A DNA stretch of 64,000 nt from Vannielia litorea (GTDB taxonomy: Bacteria; Pseudomonadota; Alphaproteobacteria; Rhodobacterales; Rhodobacteraceae), in assembly GCF_019801175.1 (NCBI RefSeq), contig NZ_JAHVJR010000001.1, positions 1,550,001-1,614,000 of the forward strand. The letters run 5' to 3'. Shown one piece after another: positions 25,793-34,615 of the stretch (its first letter is position 1; each line of letters opens with the position of its first letter). A model generated the notes under the pieces. It was not told the origin of the DNA, made no database searches, and saw only the letters and a program-made list of their open reading frames with translations. Position numbers and translations under genes: made by a program.

Positions 25793-27181
25793 ATGTCAGA
25801 CCAGAGCACGCTGATCTACGGGCTTGAAGACACGCCCGCCCCCGGCCCCGCCGCCCTTGCCGCGCTCCAGCACATCCTCGCCTCCATCGTCGGTATCGTC
25901 ACGCCCAGCCTTGTCATCGGCGGCGTGCTCGGCCTCGGCCCGTTGATCCCCTACCTCATCGCCATGTCGCTCTTCGTCTCCGGCGTGGCGACCTTCATCC
26001 AGTGCTACCGCCTCGGCCCGGTCGGCTCCGGCCTGCTCTCGGTGCAAGGCACCTCCTTCGCCTTCCTAGGTCCGATCCTCGCAGCAGGCTTCGCGGTCAA
26101 AAACGATGGCGGCGCACCCGAAGACATGCTGGCGATGATCTTCGGCCTCTGCCTCGTCGGCTGCCTCGTCGAGATCATCCTGTCGCAGTTCATCACCAAG
26201 CTGGGCCGCATCATCACCCCCACCGTGACCGGCATCGTCATCACTGTCATCGGCCTCAGCCTCGTGAAGGTGGGCTTCACCGATTTTGCGGGCGGTGCCA
26301 CGGCGGGCGAGAGCCTCGGAGCGCCACTCAACCTCGCGCTCGGGGCGCTGGTCATGGCGGTCATCCTCACCTGCACCTTCCTCGGCAACCCCACCCTGCG
26401 CATCTCGGCCATCATGATCGGCATCCTGCTCGGCACCGTGGTGGCAGCAATCTTCGGCATGGTGGACTTCTCCCGCCTCGGTCAGGGCGACTGGGTGGCC
26501 ATCCCGCAGCCGCTCAAATACGGGCTGGATTTCGACTTGCTGCTCTTCCTGCCCATCGCCTTCGTCTTCCTCGTCACGGCCATCGAAACCTCCGGCGACC
26601 TCACCGCCAACTCCGTGATCTCCGGCCAGCCGGTCAAGGGGCCGGTCTACCTGAAGCGGATCAAGGGCGGCATCCTTGCCGACGGCATCAACTCCGGCCT
26701 CGCCGCGCTTTTCAACACCTTCCCCAACACCACGTTTTCGCAGAACAACGGCGTCATCCAGATGACCGGCGTCGCATCCCGCCACGTCGGCCTCTACATC
26801 GCAGGCATCCTCGTCGTGCTGGGCTTCCTGCCGGTGATCGGGCAGGTCTTCCTGCTGGTCCCCAAGCCGGTGCTCGGCGGGGCCACGCTGGTGCTTTTCG
26901 GCACAATCGCCGTGGCCGGTATCCGCATTCTTGCCACGCAGGAGATCGACCGCCGCAAGGTCTACATCATGGCCGTCAGCTTCGGCCTCGGCCTTGGCGT
27001 GACCCTCGTGCCCGAGGCCACCCAGCACCTGCCCGCCTTCTTCAAGCAAGTGGTCGCCACGCCGATTACCCTCTCCGGCCTCTCCGCCATCATCCTGTCG
27101 CTGGCGATCCCCGACACCTCCGGCGCCGAGCAGCCCGAACCGCAGGACGCGCTGCAAGACAGCATCGAACAGGGCATCTGA
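25793..27181 (+). CDS. NCS2 family nucleobase permease (xanthine/uracil type)
   Basis: 462 residues with about 12-14 membrane helices. It shows NCS2 blocks: LQHILASIVGIVTPSLVIGG in helix 1, VQGTSFAFLGPI, the TM8 region FLVTAIETSGDLTANS (conserved acidic substrate-site residue), and the NGVIQMTGVASRHVG motif of TM10. ETSGD and the QNNG motif favour purine (xanthine or urate) over uracil transport; this is inference. The ATG after GAGGGGGACACCG is preferred. A second ATG 21 bases upstream with AAGGA is possible. Confidence 0.88.
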   Translation: MSDQSTLIYGLEDTPAPGPAALAALQHILASIVGIVTPSLVIGGVLGLGPLIPYLIAMSLFVSGVATFIQCYRLGPVGSGLLSVQGTSFAFLGPILAAGFAVKNDGGAPEDMLAMIFGLCLVGCLVEIILSQFITKLGRIITPTVTGIVITVIGLSLVKVGFTDFAGGATAGESLGAPLNLALGALVMAVILTCTFLGNPTLRISAIMIGILLGTVVAAIFGMVDFSRLGQGDWVAIPQPLKYGLDFDLLLFLPIAFVFLVTAIETSGDLTANSVISGQPVKGPVYLKRIKGGILADGINSGLAALFNTFPNTTFSQNNGVIQMTGVASRHVGLYIAGILVVLGFLPVIGQVFLLVPKPVLGGATLVLFGTIAVAGIRILATQEIDRRKVYIMAVSFGLGLGVTLVPEATQHLPAFFKQVVATPITLSGLSAIILSLAIPDTSGAEQPEPQDALQDSIEQGI

Positions 27182-27241
27182 GCGCTTCCCCCGCGCCGCG
27201 GACCATGCCACCCTCGCGCCACCCCAGCGCGAGGCCACCCC

Positions 27242-27553
27242 ATGCTCCACCTCCTCCTCGTCGGCTCCCGCCCCGAAGTGATCGCCCAAACCTGCGCCGC
27301 CCTCGCGCCCCGCGCCCACTGCCACCCGGCCACCACGCTGGCCGAGGCGCAGGCCGTGATCGCCGCCCAACCGCTCGATGCCGTGGTGATGGGAGCAGGC
27401 AGCCCGATGGCCGAGCGCCTCGCCATCGCCGAGGCCGCGCTCACCGCCCACAAGGGCTGCGCCGTGCACCTGAAAGACAAAGCCTCCGGCCCGGCCCGCT
27501 TCACCGCATGGGTCGACGGGCTGATCGCCTTTCACGAGGCTGCCGGGGGCTGA
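27242..27553 (+). CDS. Small hypothetical protein, receiver-like pattern
   Basis: 103 residues. The alternating pattern LHLLLVGSRPEVIAQTCAALA, then an Ala-rich helix (TLAEAQAVIAAQ) and LDAVVMGAG, resembles the first half of a response-regulator receiver fold. The phospho-acceptor Asp is missing (VVMGAG where a VLxDxx would be) and the domain is short. Function unknown. It follows the NCS2 gene by 60 bases on the same strand. Confidence 0.55.
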   Translation: MLHLLLVGSRPEVIAQTCAALAPRAHCHPATTLAEAQAVIAAQPLDAVVMGAGSPMAERLAIAEAALTAHKGCAVHLKDKASGPARFTAWVDGLIAFHEAAGG

Positions 27554-27668
27554 CGCCGCCCCCAAGTTCAACCACCTCACCCATTCGCGCCCCCTGCCTG
27601 CCCTAGAAAGGCCCGATTGCCCTGCCATCACGCGGGCCAAGCAGTGCAAACAGAACAGAGGCAATAAC

Positions 27669-29189
27669 ATGCCCCTTCCCGCCAAGGTCGACGCCGCGCT
27701 TCTCTATGCCGCCGTCCCCAACCCGGATTTCGCCGCCATCGCGGAGCGCGTGAACGCCATCATGGCGCCCGCCGGGATCGCCCTGCAAACCACCACCATG
27801 AAGCCTGGCCAAGGCGCCAAACTGGAGTCGCAGGGCCTGTCGCTCACCATCGCGATGGCGGGCAAACGGCTCACCGAGACCCGTCTCGCCAAGGCCATGG
27901 CCTCCGATTACACCCGCCTCACCGGGCTCGACGGCCCCGCCGAAGTCGCCGCGCACCATGCCTTCGTCGCCGTGGTGGCCGAGGCCAAGGGCTTCGACGC
28001 CGGCAGCCAGGATACCTTCGAGACCCTGTTGGCCCTCACCCAGATCGCCACCAGCCACATCGCGATGGAGGCCGAGCCGCTGGCGATCCACTGGGGCCAG
28101 TCCGATCAGCTCTTCTCGCCCGAGCGCTTTCTGGCGATGGCCGATGTGCTCTTCCCGCTGCCGCTCTTCTGCCACGCCCGCCCGTTCTCCTCGGGCCGGG
28201 TGGCAGAGGGCACCCAATGCATCGGCTTCCGGCTAGAGCGGGCAGATCAGGTACTGGGCCGCCCGCTGCTCTTCCGCGAGGCCCCGGCCCGCCTGCCCTA
28301 CCTGCTCGACCGCGCCTACGCCTTCATCGACCACTGCCGCGAGAACGGGCGCATCCTCGGCGATGGTGCCCAATTCGGCGCCTCCCCCGGCGAGGTGATC
28401 GCCGTCGCCATGAAGCCGCCTTCGGAAGAGTATCCGCAGGGCCATATCGAACTGACCCTGCGCGAGCGCGAGGGCGTGTTCCAGCTTCAGCCCGATGGCG
28501 CCTACAACCCCGAAGGCATGGCCGAGGCCGCGCCAGAAACCGCCCCCGCTGGCCCCCTGCCGCCCGCGGGCAAAACCGGCAACGCGGTGGATGATTTCTT
28601 CTCCACGCCCGATTCCGCCGCCCGCGAGCGCATCGGTCAGGCCGCCACCGCTGGGGTCATGCGCCCCAACGCCATGGGCGGCCTCGCCGGCACCGCCAGC
28701 GATGCCCTCGGCGGCATCGACGCCCTGCGCGCCGCCTCGAAAGACCGGATGGATCGGGAGAAGCGCAAGTCAGAGGCCCATGTGAAGCAGATGCAATGGG
28801 TCGGCTTCCTCTTCGGCGCGGGCATTCCCGGCTGGCAGACCGCCGCCACCTCGCCCGGCCTGCAAAAGGCCCTGCCGTGGCTCGCCATCGCCGCCGTCGC
28901 CATGGTCCACCCCATCGCCGCCGCGCTGATGCTCGTGCTGCACCTGCTGCGCCCGATGCCCTACTACGTCTATGGCGGGCTCGCCTGCCTCGTGGTCTTC
29001 GGCGCCGTGCTCACCGGCGCTTCACCGCAGCTCGGCTACATGGATCTGATATCGCTTGTCATGGGCGGCGAGGTCTCACTCGTCAGCGGCTCCGCCTATG
29101 AGCCGACCAACCTCGTCGAGCGCGACTATTACGAAAGTTACGGCGAGCCGCGCTCCGGCTGGTCCGCCCTGCTCGGTGGCATCTTCTAA
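27669..29189 (+). CDS. Hypothetical protein, DUF4261-like N-terminus and membrane C-terminus
   Basis: 506 residues. Residues about 1-275 have the order of features I associate with DUF4261: a hydrophobic start (LLYAAVPNPDF), then AAHHAFVAVVAEAKGF, LALTQIATSHIAMEAEPLAIHW and SPERFLAMADVLFPLPLFCHARPF. A low-complexity linker follows, then a charged helix (AASKDRMDREKRKSEAHVKQM) and about three membrane helices between residues 380 and 460. Family assignment is tentative. AGAGG precedes the ATG. Its stop overlaps the stop of the convergent DUF3445 gene by 4 bases. Confidence 0.6.
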   Translation: MPLPAKVDAALLYAAVPNPDFAAIAERVNAIMAPAGIALQTTTMKPGQGAKLESQGLSLTIAMAGKRLTETRLAKAMASDYTRLTGLDGPAEVAAHHAFVAVVAEAKGFDAGSQDTFETLLALTQIATSHIAMEAEPLAIHWGQSDQLFSPERFLAMADVLFPLPLFCHARPFSSGRVAEGTQCIGFRLERADQVLGRPLLFREAPARLPYLLDRAYAFIDHCRENGRILGDGAQFGASPGEVIAVAMKPPSEEYPQGHIELTLREREGVFQLQPDGAYNPEGMAEAAPETAPAGPLPPAGKTGNAVDDFFSTPDSAARERIGQAATAGVMRPNAMGGLAGTASDALGGIDALRAASKDRMDREKRKSEAHVKQMQWVGFLFGAGIPGWQTAATSPGLQKALPWLAIAAVAMVHPIAAALMLVLHLLRPMPYYVYGGLACLVVFGAVLTGASPQLGYMDLISLVMGGEVSLVSGSAYEPTNLVERDYYESYGEPRSGWSALLGGIF

Positions 29190-29947
29190 CCGCCCACCCG
29201 CGCCCGCTGCGCCTCGGTCAGGGCCGCCGCCTCCACCACCGTCGTGTGGATCGAGAACAGCGTCGCCCCCGTCTCCGGCATCCGCATCAGCGCCTGCCGC
29301 TCACTCCTGAAGTAGCGCGCCTCCGCCTCCCATTCCTTCTCCGCGACTTCGGGCCGTGGGTAGAACAGCTTCGGGTCGGAGTGAAAATGCCCATTCGCCC
29401 GCCACAGCCCCACCCCCGGCCTGAGCGCCCCCATCATCCGTTCCACCCGCGCGTTCAGAGCCTCGCCATAGCCCGGCACCGGCGCATGAATGCGCAGCAT
29501 CGGCCGGCCGATCTTCTCCGCCAGCACCCAGCGGGACGGAAAGCACAGCACCGCCCCCACCAGCACCTGCGCCCCATCGCGCGCTTCCAGCAGGCAGATA
29601 TCCTCCGCAATGAGCCGCCCCAGCGTGCCCAGCGGGTCGGCCTCGTCGACCGTCACACTTCGCCCATCCGGGCAGGCCACCCGGCCCACCTCCAGGTCCC
29701 ACTCGTCCCGCTCGCCAAGATGCGCCAGAACCATGCGCAGCGCCTCCGCAGCCACCCCCTCGCGGCCCGCCTCCAGCGCCACCACCTCGCCGCGATGATC
29801 GCGCAGCAGCCGCTCCCGCTCTGCCATCTGGGCGGCATAGGCGTCATCCACCATCAGCCACCGTGCCATATCCAGCGGCCCCGTCCCCGGCAGCCGCCCA
29901 TAGCCCGGCGGCAGCTCTCCCAATCGCGTCTGTAAAATCGCTTCCAT
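29186..29947 (-). CDS. DUF3445 (haem-dependent oxidative N-demethylase-like) protein
   Basis: 253 residues. Matches the DUF3445 layout: N-terminal LPGTGPLDMARWLMVDDAYAAQM, central SVTVDEADPLGTLGRLIAEDICLL and AVLCFPSRWVLAEKIGRP, the HAPVPGYGEALNARVERMM block, and C-terminal YFRSERQALMRMPETGATLFSIHT. The family includes the haem subunit of dimethylamine N-demethylase (HODM), which oxidises methylamines with O2. The partner subunits of HODM are not nearby, so the substrate is inferred only. Divergent from dddP. Confidence 0.82.
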   Translation of the reverse strand: MEAILQTRLGELPPGYGRLPGTGPLDMARWLMVDDAYAAQMAERERLLRDHRGEVVALEAGREGVAAEALRMVLAHLGERDEWDLEVGRVACPDGRSVTVDEADPLGTLGRLIAEDICLLEARDGAQVLVGAVLCFPSRWVLAEKIGRPMLRIHAPVPGYGEALNARVERMMGALRPGVGLWRANGHFHSDPKLFYPRPEVAEKEWEAEARYFRSERQALMRMPETGATLFSIHTTVVEAAALTEAQRARVGG

Positions 29948-30055
29948 CCCCGCACCGTGGGCAAATCCCGCGCGCCCCACAAGCCCACAAAACCGACGCC
30001 CCGCGCGTCGCAAACCGCTCAGACTCACCCCGCGTCCCGCCGCCACCCTTGCGGC

Positions 30056-31390
30056 ATGGACACGCCCTACGCCGCCACCCGCAAGATCGACCCCACCCGC
30101 GGCCCCCGCCTGCCCGATGGCACCCCGAACGATGCTGACCGGGTCGAGATTGGCCCAACACCCCTCGCCCCGCGCGAGTGGGAGGCCGCAGGCCTCGCCG
30201 CCCCCAACCTCGCCACCCTCCGCGCCTACCGCCTCTCCCGCCTCACCGACGCGCTGCAAAGCCGCGACTACGCCGGCCTGCTGATGTTCGACCCGCTCAA
30301 CATCCGATACGCCACCGACAGCACCAACATGCAGCTCTGGAACGCCCACAACCCGTTCCGCGCCTGCCTCGTCTGCCCAGACGGCCATATGGTGCTCTGG
30401 GATTATGACCGCTCGCCCTTTCTCTCCGAGTTCAACCCGCTGGTCTCCGAGCGGCGCGGCGGGGCCTCCATGTTCTACTTCGCCACCGGCGACACCACCG
30501 CCGATGCCGCCCGCCGTTTCTCCGCCGAAGTGGCCGAGATCCTCTCCGCCCACAGCCCCGGCAACCGTCGCCTCGCGGTCGACAAACCCATGCTCCACGG
30601 CGTTGACGCCCTGCGCCAGCAAGGCTTCGAGCTGCTCCCCGGCGAAGAGGTCACCGAACACGCCCGCGCGGTGAAATGCCCCGATGAGATCGCCGCCATG
30701 CGCTGCGCCATCCACGCCTGCGAGGCCTCCATGCAGGTGATGGAAGATTTCGCCCGAACCAACGTGCCCAACGGCGGCGTGACCGAAAATGATATCTGGG
30801 CCGTCCTCCACGCCGAGAACATCCGCCGTGGCGGCGAGTGGATCGAAACCCGCCTGCTCACCTCCGGCCCCCGCACCAACCCGTGGTTTCAGGAATGCGG
30901 CCCCCGAGAGGTGCAGCAAAACGAGATCCTCGCCTTCGATACCGACCTAATCGGCCCCTACGGCATCTGCACCGACATCTCCCGCACATGGTGGCTGGGC
31001 GATGGTCCGGCCCCCGCGCCCATGCGCGCCGCAATGGCCCACGCCGTCGAGCACATCGAGGCCAACATGGCCCTCATCCGCCCCGGCCTCACAATCCCCG
31101 AGTGGACAGCCCAGAGCCACCGCCTCGCGCCGCGATACACCGCAGGCCGCTACTCATGCCTCGCCCACGGCGTCGGCCTATGCGACGAGTGGCCCCACGT
31201 CGCCTACCCCGAAGATGATCACGGCGGCTTCGACTACCCCCTCCTGCCCGGCATGGTGCTCTGCGTCGAGGCGCTGGTGGGTGAAACGCCCGGCGACTTC
31301 TGCATCAAGCTCGAAGAGCAGGTGCTCGTCACTGAGTCCGGGCACGAGCGCCTCTCCTCCTACCCGTTCGACCCCCGCCTGCTACCCTGA
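30056..31390 (+). CDS. dddP: DMSP lyase DddP (M24 metallopeptidase fold)
   Basis: 444 residues, the length of characterised DddP. Cleaves dimethylsulfoniopropionate to dimethyl sulfide and acrylate. Fold is M24 peptidase-like, but the sequence carries DddP-specific blocks: YATDSTNMQLWNAHNPFRA, ENDIWAVLHAENIRRGGEW and TSGPRTNPWFQECGPR. Metal ligands sit where known for the Ruegeria enzyme: Asp295, Asp297, Asp307, His371, Glu405 and Glu420. Tyr366 and Asp377, proposed catalytic residues, are also there. A proline peptidase would not keep these flanks. No dddR/acuR/acuI neighbour is seen. Confidence 0.93.
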   Translation: MDTPYAATRKIDPTRGPRLPDGTPNDADRVEIGPTPLAPREWEAAGLAAPNLATLRAYRLSRLTDALQSRDYAGLLMFDPLNIRYATDSTNMQLWNAHNPFRACLVCPDGHMVLWDYDRSPFLSEFNPLVSERRGGASMFYFATGDTTADAARRFSAEVAEILSAHSPGNRRLAVDKPMLHGVDALRQQGFELLPGEEVTEHARAVKCPDEIAAMRCAIHACEASMQVMEDFARTNVPNGGVTENDIWAVLHAENIRRGGEWIETRLLTSGPRTNPWFQECGPREVQQNEILAFDTDLIGPYGICTDISRTWWLGDGPAPAPMRAAMAHAVEHIEANMALIRPGLTIPEWTAQSHRLAPRYTAGRYSCLAHGVGLCDEWPHVAYPEDDHGGFDYPLLPGMVLCVEALVGETPGDFCIKLEEQVLVTESGHERLSSYPFDPRLLP

Positions 31391-31394
31391 CAGC

Positions 31395-31410
31395 TTGACG
31401 CAAACGTCAT
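31395..31410. promoter_or_regulatory. Palindromic operator-like site after dddP
   Basis: TTGACGCAAACGTCAT, an inverted repeat TGACG-N4-CGTCA. It resembles sites described for MerR-family LiuR-type regulators of branched-chain and fatty acid catabolism in proteobacteria. It lies 5 bases after the dddP stop and 100 bases before the MltB-like gene. It could equally be a small hairpin. Confidence 0.35.
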
Positions 31411-31510
31411 CGCGCCCGGCAAAAATCCGCCATAGCCGGTTTGTGACTTGGCCATTCCCCGCCGCCCCCTTAACCTGCCGGAAAGTTCATTTTTCCGAGG
31501 CATTGTCCCC

Positions 31511-32317
31511 ATGTTGAAACCCCTCTTCAAACCCCTCCTCACCGCCGCCCTCATCGCCCTCGCCCCGGCCTCCGCCATGGCCATCGGCTGCGGCAACAAC
31601 GCTGGCGGTTTCGAGGCCTGGAAGAAAGATTTCGCCAAGGTGGCGCAGCAGAACGGCATCGGCCAGCGCGGCCTTCAAGCCCTCGCCGGGACCAGCTACG
31701 CCAAGCGCACCATCGCCGCCGACCGCAACCAGAAGAGCTTCAAATACAGCCTGCAAAAGTTCATGCAGGTGCGCGGCTCCAACACCATCATCGCCCAAGG
31801 CAAGAAGCGCCGCGCGCGCAATGCCAACTACTACAACGGGCTGGAGCAGCGTTTCGGCGTGCCCGCCGGGATCATCATCGCGATCCACGGGATGGAAACC
31901 GCCTTCGGCAACTACATGGGCGACAGCAACGTTCTGAACGCCACCATCACCCTCGCCTACGACTGCCGCCGCCCGGCCTTCTTCCTGCCCCACGCCATCG
32001 CCGCCCTGCGGATGATCGACCGCGGGATCATGTCGCCCGGTGCCATCGGCGCCAAGCACGGCGAGCTGGGCCACACCCAGTTCCTGCCGGGCAACGCGCT
32101 GAAGTATGGCGTCGACGGCAATGGCGATGGCCGGCTGGACCTGAACAACCAGTCCGATGCGCTGGCCTCCACCGCCAACTACCTCCGCGCCAAAGGCTGG
32201 CGCGCCGGGCAGCCCTACGGCGAAGGCACCCACAATTTCCGTGTGTTGAAAGAGTGGAACGCCGCCACCGTCTATCAGCAGAGCCTCGCCATCATGGGCA
32301 CCGCCATCGACGGCTGA
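31511..32317 (+). CDS. MltB-type lytic murein transglycosylase
   Basis: 268 residues with a signal peptide (LTAALIALAPASAMA), so periplasmic. The MltB/Slt35-type domain shows the catalytic Glu in AIHGMETAFGNYMG, then the FLPHAIAALRMIDRG, GELGHTQFLPGNALKYGVD and LASTANYLRAKGW blocks. It cuts glycan strands to 1,6-anhydro ends. It has Cys pairs (IGCGNN, YDCRRP) that could form a disulfide. Third glycan-cleaving enzyme of the window, with MltG and the Slt-type lipoprotein. Confidence 0.88.
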   Translation: MLKPLFKPLLTAALIALAPASAMAIGCGNNAGGFEAWKKDFAKVAQQNGIGQRGLQALAGTSYAKRTIAADRNQKSFKYSLQKFMQVRGSNTIIAQGKKRRARNANYYNGLEQRFGVPAGIIIAIHGMETAFGNYMGDSNVLNATITLAYDCRRPAFFLPHAIAALRMIDRGIMSPGAIGAKHGELGHTQFLPGNALKYGVDGNGDGRLDLNNQSDALASTANYLRAKGWRAGQPYGEGTHNFRVLKEWNAATVYQQSLAIMGTAIDG

Positions 32318-32334
32318 TCTGCTCGCACTGCACC

Positions 32335-32360
32335 GTAGGGCGGGACGTGTCTCGCCTTAC
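32335..32360. repeat. Palindromic hairpin of REP-like type
   Basis: GTAGGGCGGGA and TCTCGCCTTAC form an imperfect 11-bp stem with loop CGTG between convergent genes. Ends of the form GTAGGGC/GCCTTAC are familiar from repetitive palindromes in Rhodobacterales genomes; that link is from memory. It may also serve as terminator. A looser pair with similar ends flanks 6071-6115. Confidence 0.45.
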
Positions 32361-32376
32361 CGCGCACCAGCGCCGC

Positions 32377-33264
32377 TCAAGGCGCCACCAGTTCCGCCAC
32401 CACGCCAAAATGGTCCGACCCGAGCTGCGAGCGTGTTACATTGCGCCCGCGCCAGCCTTTGGGCGCCAGCACATGGTCGATCGGCAACCACAGTTTGCCG
32501 CCGATCTGCTCGATGCTCAGCCGCGCCTTGCCGACCATCACACCGCCCACGGCCTCGCCCACCCGCGCCATCGCGCCCGACCACGGCACCATGTTGAAGT
32601 CTCCCCCCATGAAGACGGGCCCCTCCAGAGCCGCCAACTCGGGCAGCGCCTGCGCCAGATGGGCGTGCTGCGCATGGGGCGCGGGCCAATGCAGATGCAC
32701 CGACACCAGCCAGAAGGCCCCGTCCGGATGATCCACCTGCATCGCGGCCCACCCATAGCCGCAAGCCGTCTCCAACGCGGGCCATTTCGCCAGCACCGCC
32801 GGGCCACCCACCCCGGTAAAGTCGCAGCTGTGTTGCCCCGGATAGCGCTCCGCCAGCGCAGCGAGGATCGCGCGGTTTTCCGCATCCACCTCCTGCAGCG
32901 CCACCAGATCAGGCGCGACCTCTAGGATATCCGCCAGCAGCGGCTCCACCGAGGGCATCCGGAAGTTCATGTTCTTCTGATAGAGCACCAGCGCCGCCGC
33001 GCCGCCCGGCTCCGGCCTCCACTTGGCCCAGCCCACCGGCGCAAGCGCCGCCAATACCACCAGCCAGAGCGCGCCGACCCAGCCCCATGTCATCGCGCCC
33101 GCCAATCCGCATAGAACCAGCCAGACCAACCCGGCCAAACCCACGGTGCTGCGGGCCACCGCAAGGCTGTCGCCCCAAGCCCACCAGCGCCCGGCAAGGC
33201 TGGCCCCGAGCGCACCCAGCCCCAGCAAGGCCACAACCACCATCACACCCCGGATCAGTTCCAT
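32377..33264 (-). CDS. Membrane-anchored endonuclease/exonuclease/phosphatase family protein
   Basis: 295 residues. Three N-terminal membrane helices (about 5-25, 38-55, 60-78), then an EEP catalytic domain with the family motifs VLYQKNMNF (Asn), DLVALQEVDAEN (Glu metal ligand), GPVFMGGDFNMVP, PIDHVLAP and LGSDHFGVVAE (catalytic Asp-His). Such proteins cut phosphodiester or phosphomonoester bonds, often in nucleic acids or lipids. The catalytic side is probably periplasmic given the helix count. It is divergent from the hydrolase-OsmC gene. Confidence 0.85.
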   Translation of the reverse strand: MELIRGVMVVVALLGLGALGASLAGRWWAWGDSLAVARSTVGLAGLVWLVLCGLAGAMTWGWVGALWLVVLAALAPVGWAKWRPEPGGAAALVLYQKNMNFRMPSVEPLLADILEVAPDLVALQEVDAENRAILAALAERYPGQHSCDFTGVGGPAVLAKWPALETACGYGWAAMQVDHPDGAFWLVSVHLHWPAPHAQHAHLAQALPELAALEGPVFMGGDFNMVPWSGAMARVGEAVGGVMVGKARLSIEQIGGKLWLPIDHVLAPKGWRGRNVTRSQLGSDHFGVVAELVAP

Positions 33265-33317
33265 CCTGCGTCGAATCCCTTCACAACAGGGCCAACCCTT
33301 ACCCCGCGGAGCCGCCC

Positions 33318-34532
33318 ATGCCCACCGAACGCATCACCTTCCCCTCCGCCTCTGGCCACGCTCTCGCCGCCCGTCTCGACCGGCCCGAGGGGGAGCATCT
33401 GGCGACCGCGCTCTTCGCCCATTGCTTCACCTGCTCCAAGGATATCCCCGCCGCCCGCCGCATCGCCGCCCGGCTGGCCGCCGAGGGCTTCGCCGTGCTG
33501 CGGTTCGACTTCACCGGGCTGGGCCATTCCGAGGGCGAGTTCGCCAATACCGATTTCACCTCAAACGTGGCCGATCTCCAGGCCGCCGCCGCATGGCTCG
33601 CGGCGCAGGGCATGGCCCCCACCCTCCTCATCGGCCACAGCCTCGGCGGCGCCGCCATGCTCAAGGCCGCCCGCCGGATCGAGAGTGCCCGCGCCATCGC
33701 CACCATCGGCGCCCCCTTCGACCCGGCCCATGTGACCCACAACTTCGGCCCCGCAATCGAGACCATCGAGGCCGAAGGCGCGGCCGAGGTCGACCTCGGC
33801 GGCCGCCCCTTCACCATCCGGCGCGCGTTCCTCGACGATGTCCGCGCCGAAAACCTCGCGCCCGACATTGCCGGGCTGCACCGCGCCCTCCTGATCCTCC
33901 ACGCACCCCGCGACGCCGTGGTGGGCATCGAGAACGCCACCCAGATCTTCACCGCCGCCAAGCACCCCAAGAGCTTCGTCACCCTCGATGACGCCGACCA
34001 TCTCGTGACCTCGGCGGACGACGCCGAATACGCCGCCGAGGTCATCGCCACCTGGGCCGACCGCTACCTCGACCTCCCCGAGCCGCCTGCGCCAGAAGGC
34101 GCGCCAGAGGGCGTCACCCGCGTCTCCGAGGCCGACCCAGAGGGGTTTCTACAAGACGTGCAATCCGGCCCCCACCACCACACGCTGGCCGACGAGCCGG
34201 TCAGCTTCGGCGGCAACAACCGCGGGATGACCCCTTACGGCTTCCTCGCCGCCGGTCTCGGCGCCTGCACCTCCATGACCATCCGGATGTACGCCCGCCG
34301 CAAAGGCTGGCCCCTCACCCACGTCAGCGTCGACGTGACCCACGACAAGCAGCACGCGACAGATGCCGAAACCGAGGCCCCCGCCAAGGTCGATCACTTC
34401 CACCGCACCATCCACCTGACCGGTGATCTCACCCCAGACCAGCGCCGGCGCCTGCTCGCGATCGCCGACAAATGCCCGGTCCACCGCACCCTCGAACAAA
34501 GCTCCGAGATCGCCACCACCCTCGCCGACTGA
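33318..34532 (+). CDS. Alpha/beta hydrolase - OsmC fusion protein
   Basis: 404 residues with two enzymes in one chain. Residues about 1-255 are an alpha/beta hydrolase with nucleophile motif GHSLGGAAML, Asp in LHAPRDAVVG and His in DDADHLV. Residues about 270-404 are an OsmC/Ohr-like domain with two redox cysteines, in LGACTSMTIRMYA and KCPVHRTLE. OsmC domains reduce organic hydroperoxides with thiols. The fusion is known in bacteria and suggests ester or peroxide detoxification. It stands alone between a divergent gene and the nucleoside hydrolase. Confidence 0.88.
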   Translation: MPTERITFPSASGHALAARLDRPEGEHLATALFAHCFTCSKDIPAARRIAARLAAEGFAVLRFDFTGLGHSEGEFANTDFTSNVADLQAAAAWLAAQGMAPTLLIGHSLGGAAMLKAARRIESARAIATIGAPFDPAHVTHNFGPAIETIEAEGAAEVDLGGRPFTIRRAFLDDVRAENLAPDIAGLHRALLILHAPRDAVVGIENATQIFTAAKHPKSFVTLDDADHLVTSADDAEYAAEVIATWADRYLDLPEPPAPEGAPEGVTRVSEADPEGFLQDVQSGPHHHTLADEPVSFGGNNRGMTPYGFLAAGLGACTSMTIRMYARRKGWPLTHVSVDVTHDKQHATDAETEAPAKVDHFHRTIHLTGDLTPDQRRRLLAIADKCPVHRTLEQSSEIATTLAD

Positions 34533-34615
34533 CGGACCACTCCACCCCTGCACCCCATCCGACCGACTGGACATCCCGCACCCCCAGCCCCACTCTCCGC
34601 GCCAAAGGAGCCGCC

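Noticed and set aside
26066..27685. 539-residue open frame opposite the NCS2 permease
   Set aside because: Asp/Gly/His-rich shadow of a membrane protein gene with no hydrophobic or catalytic pattern.
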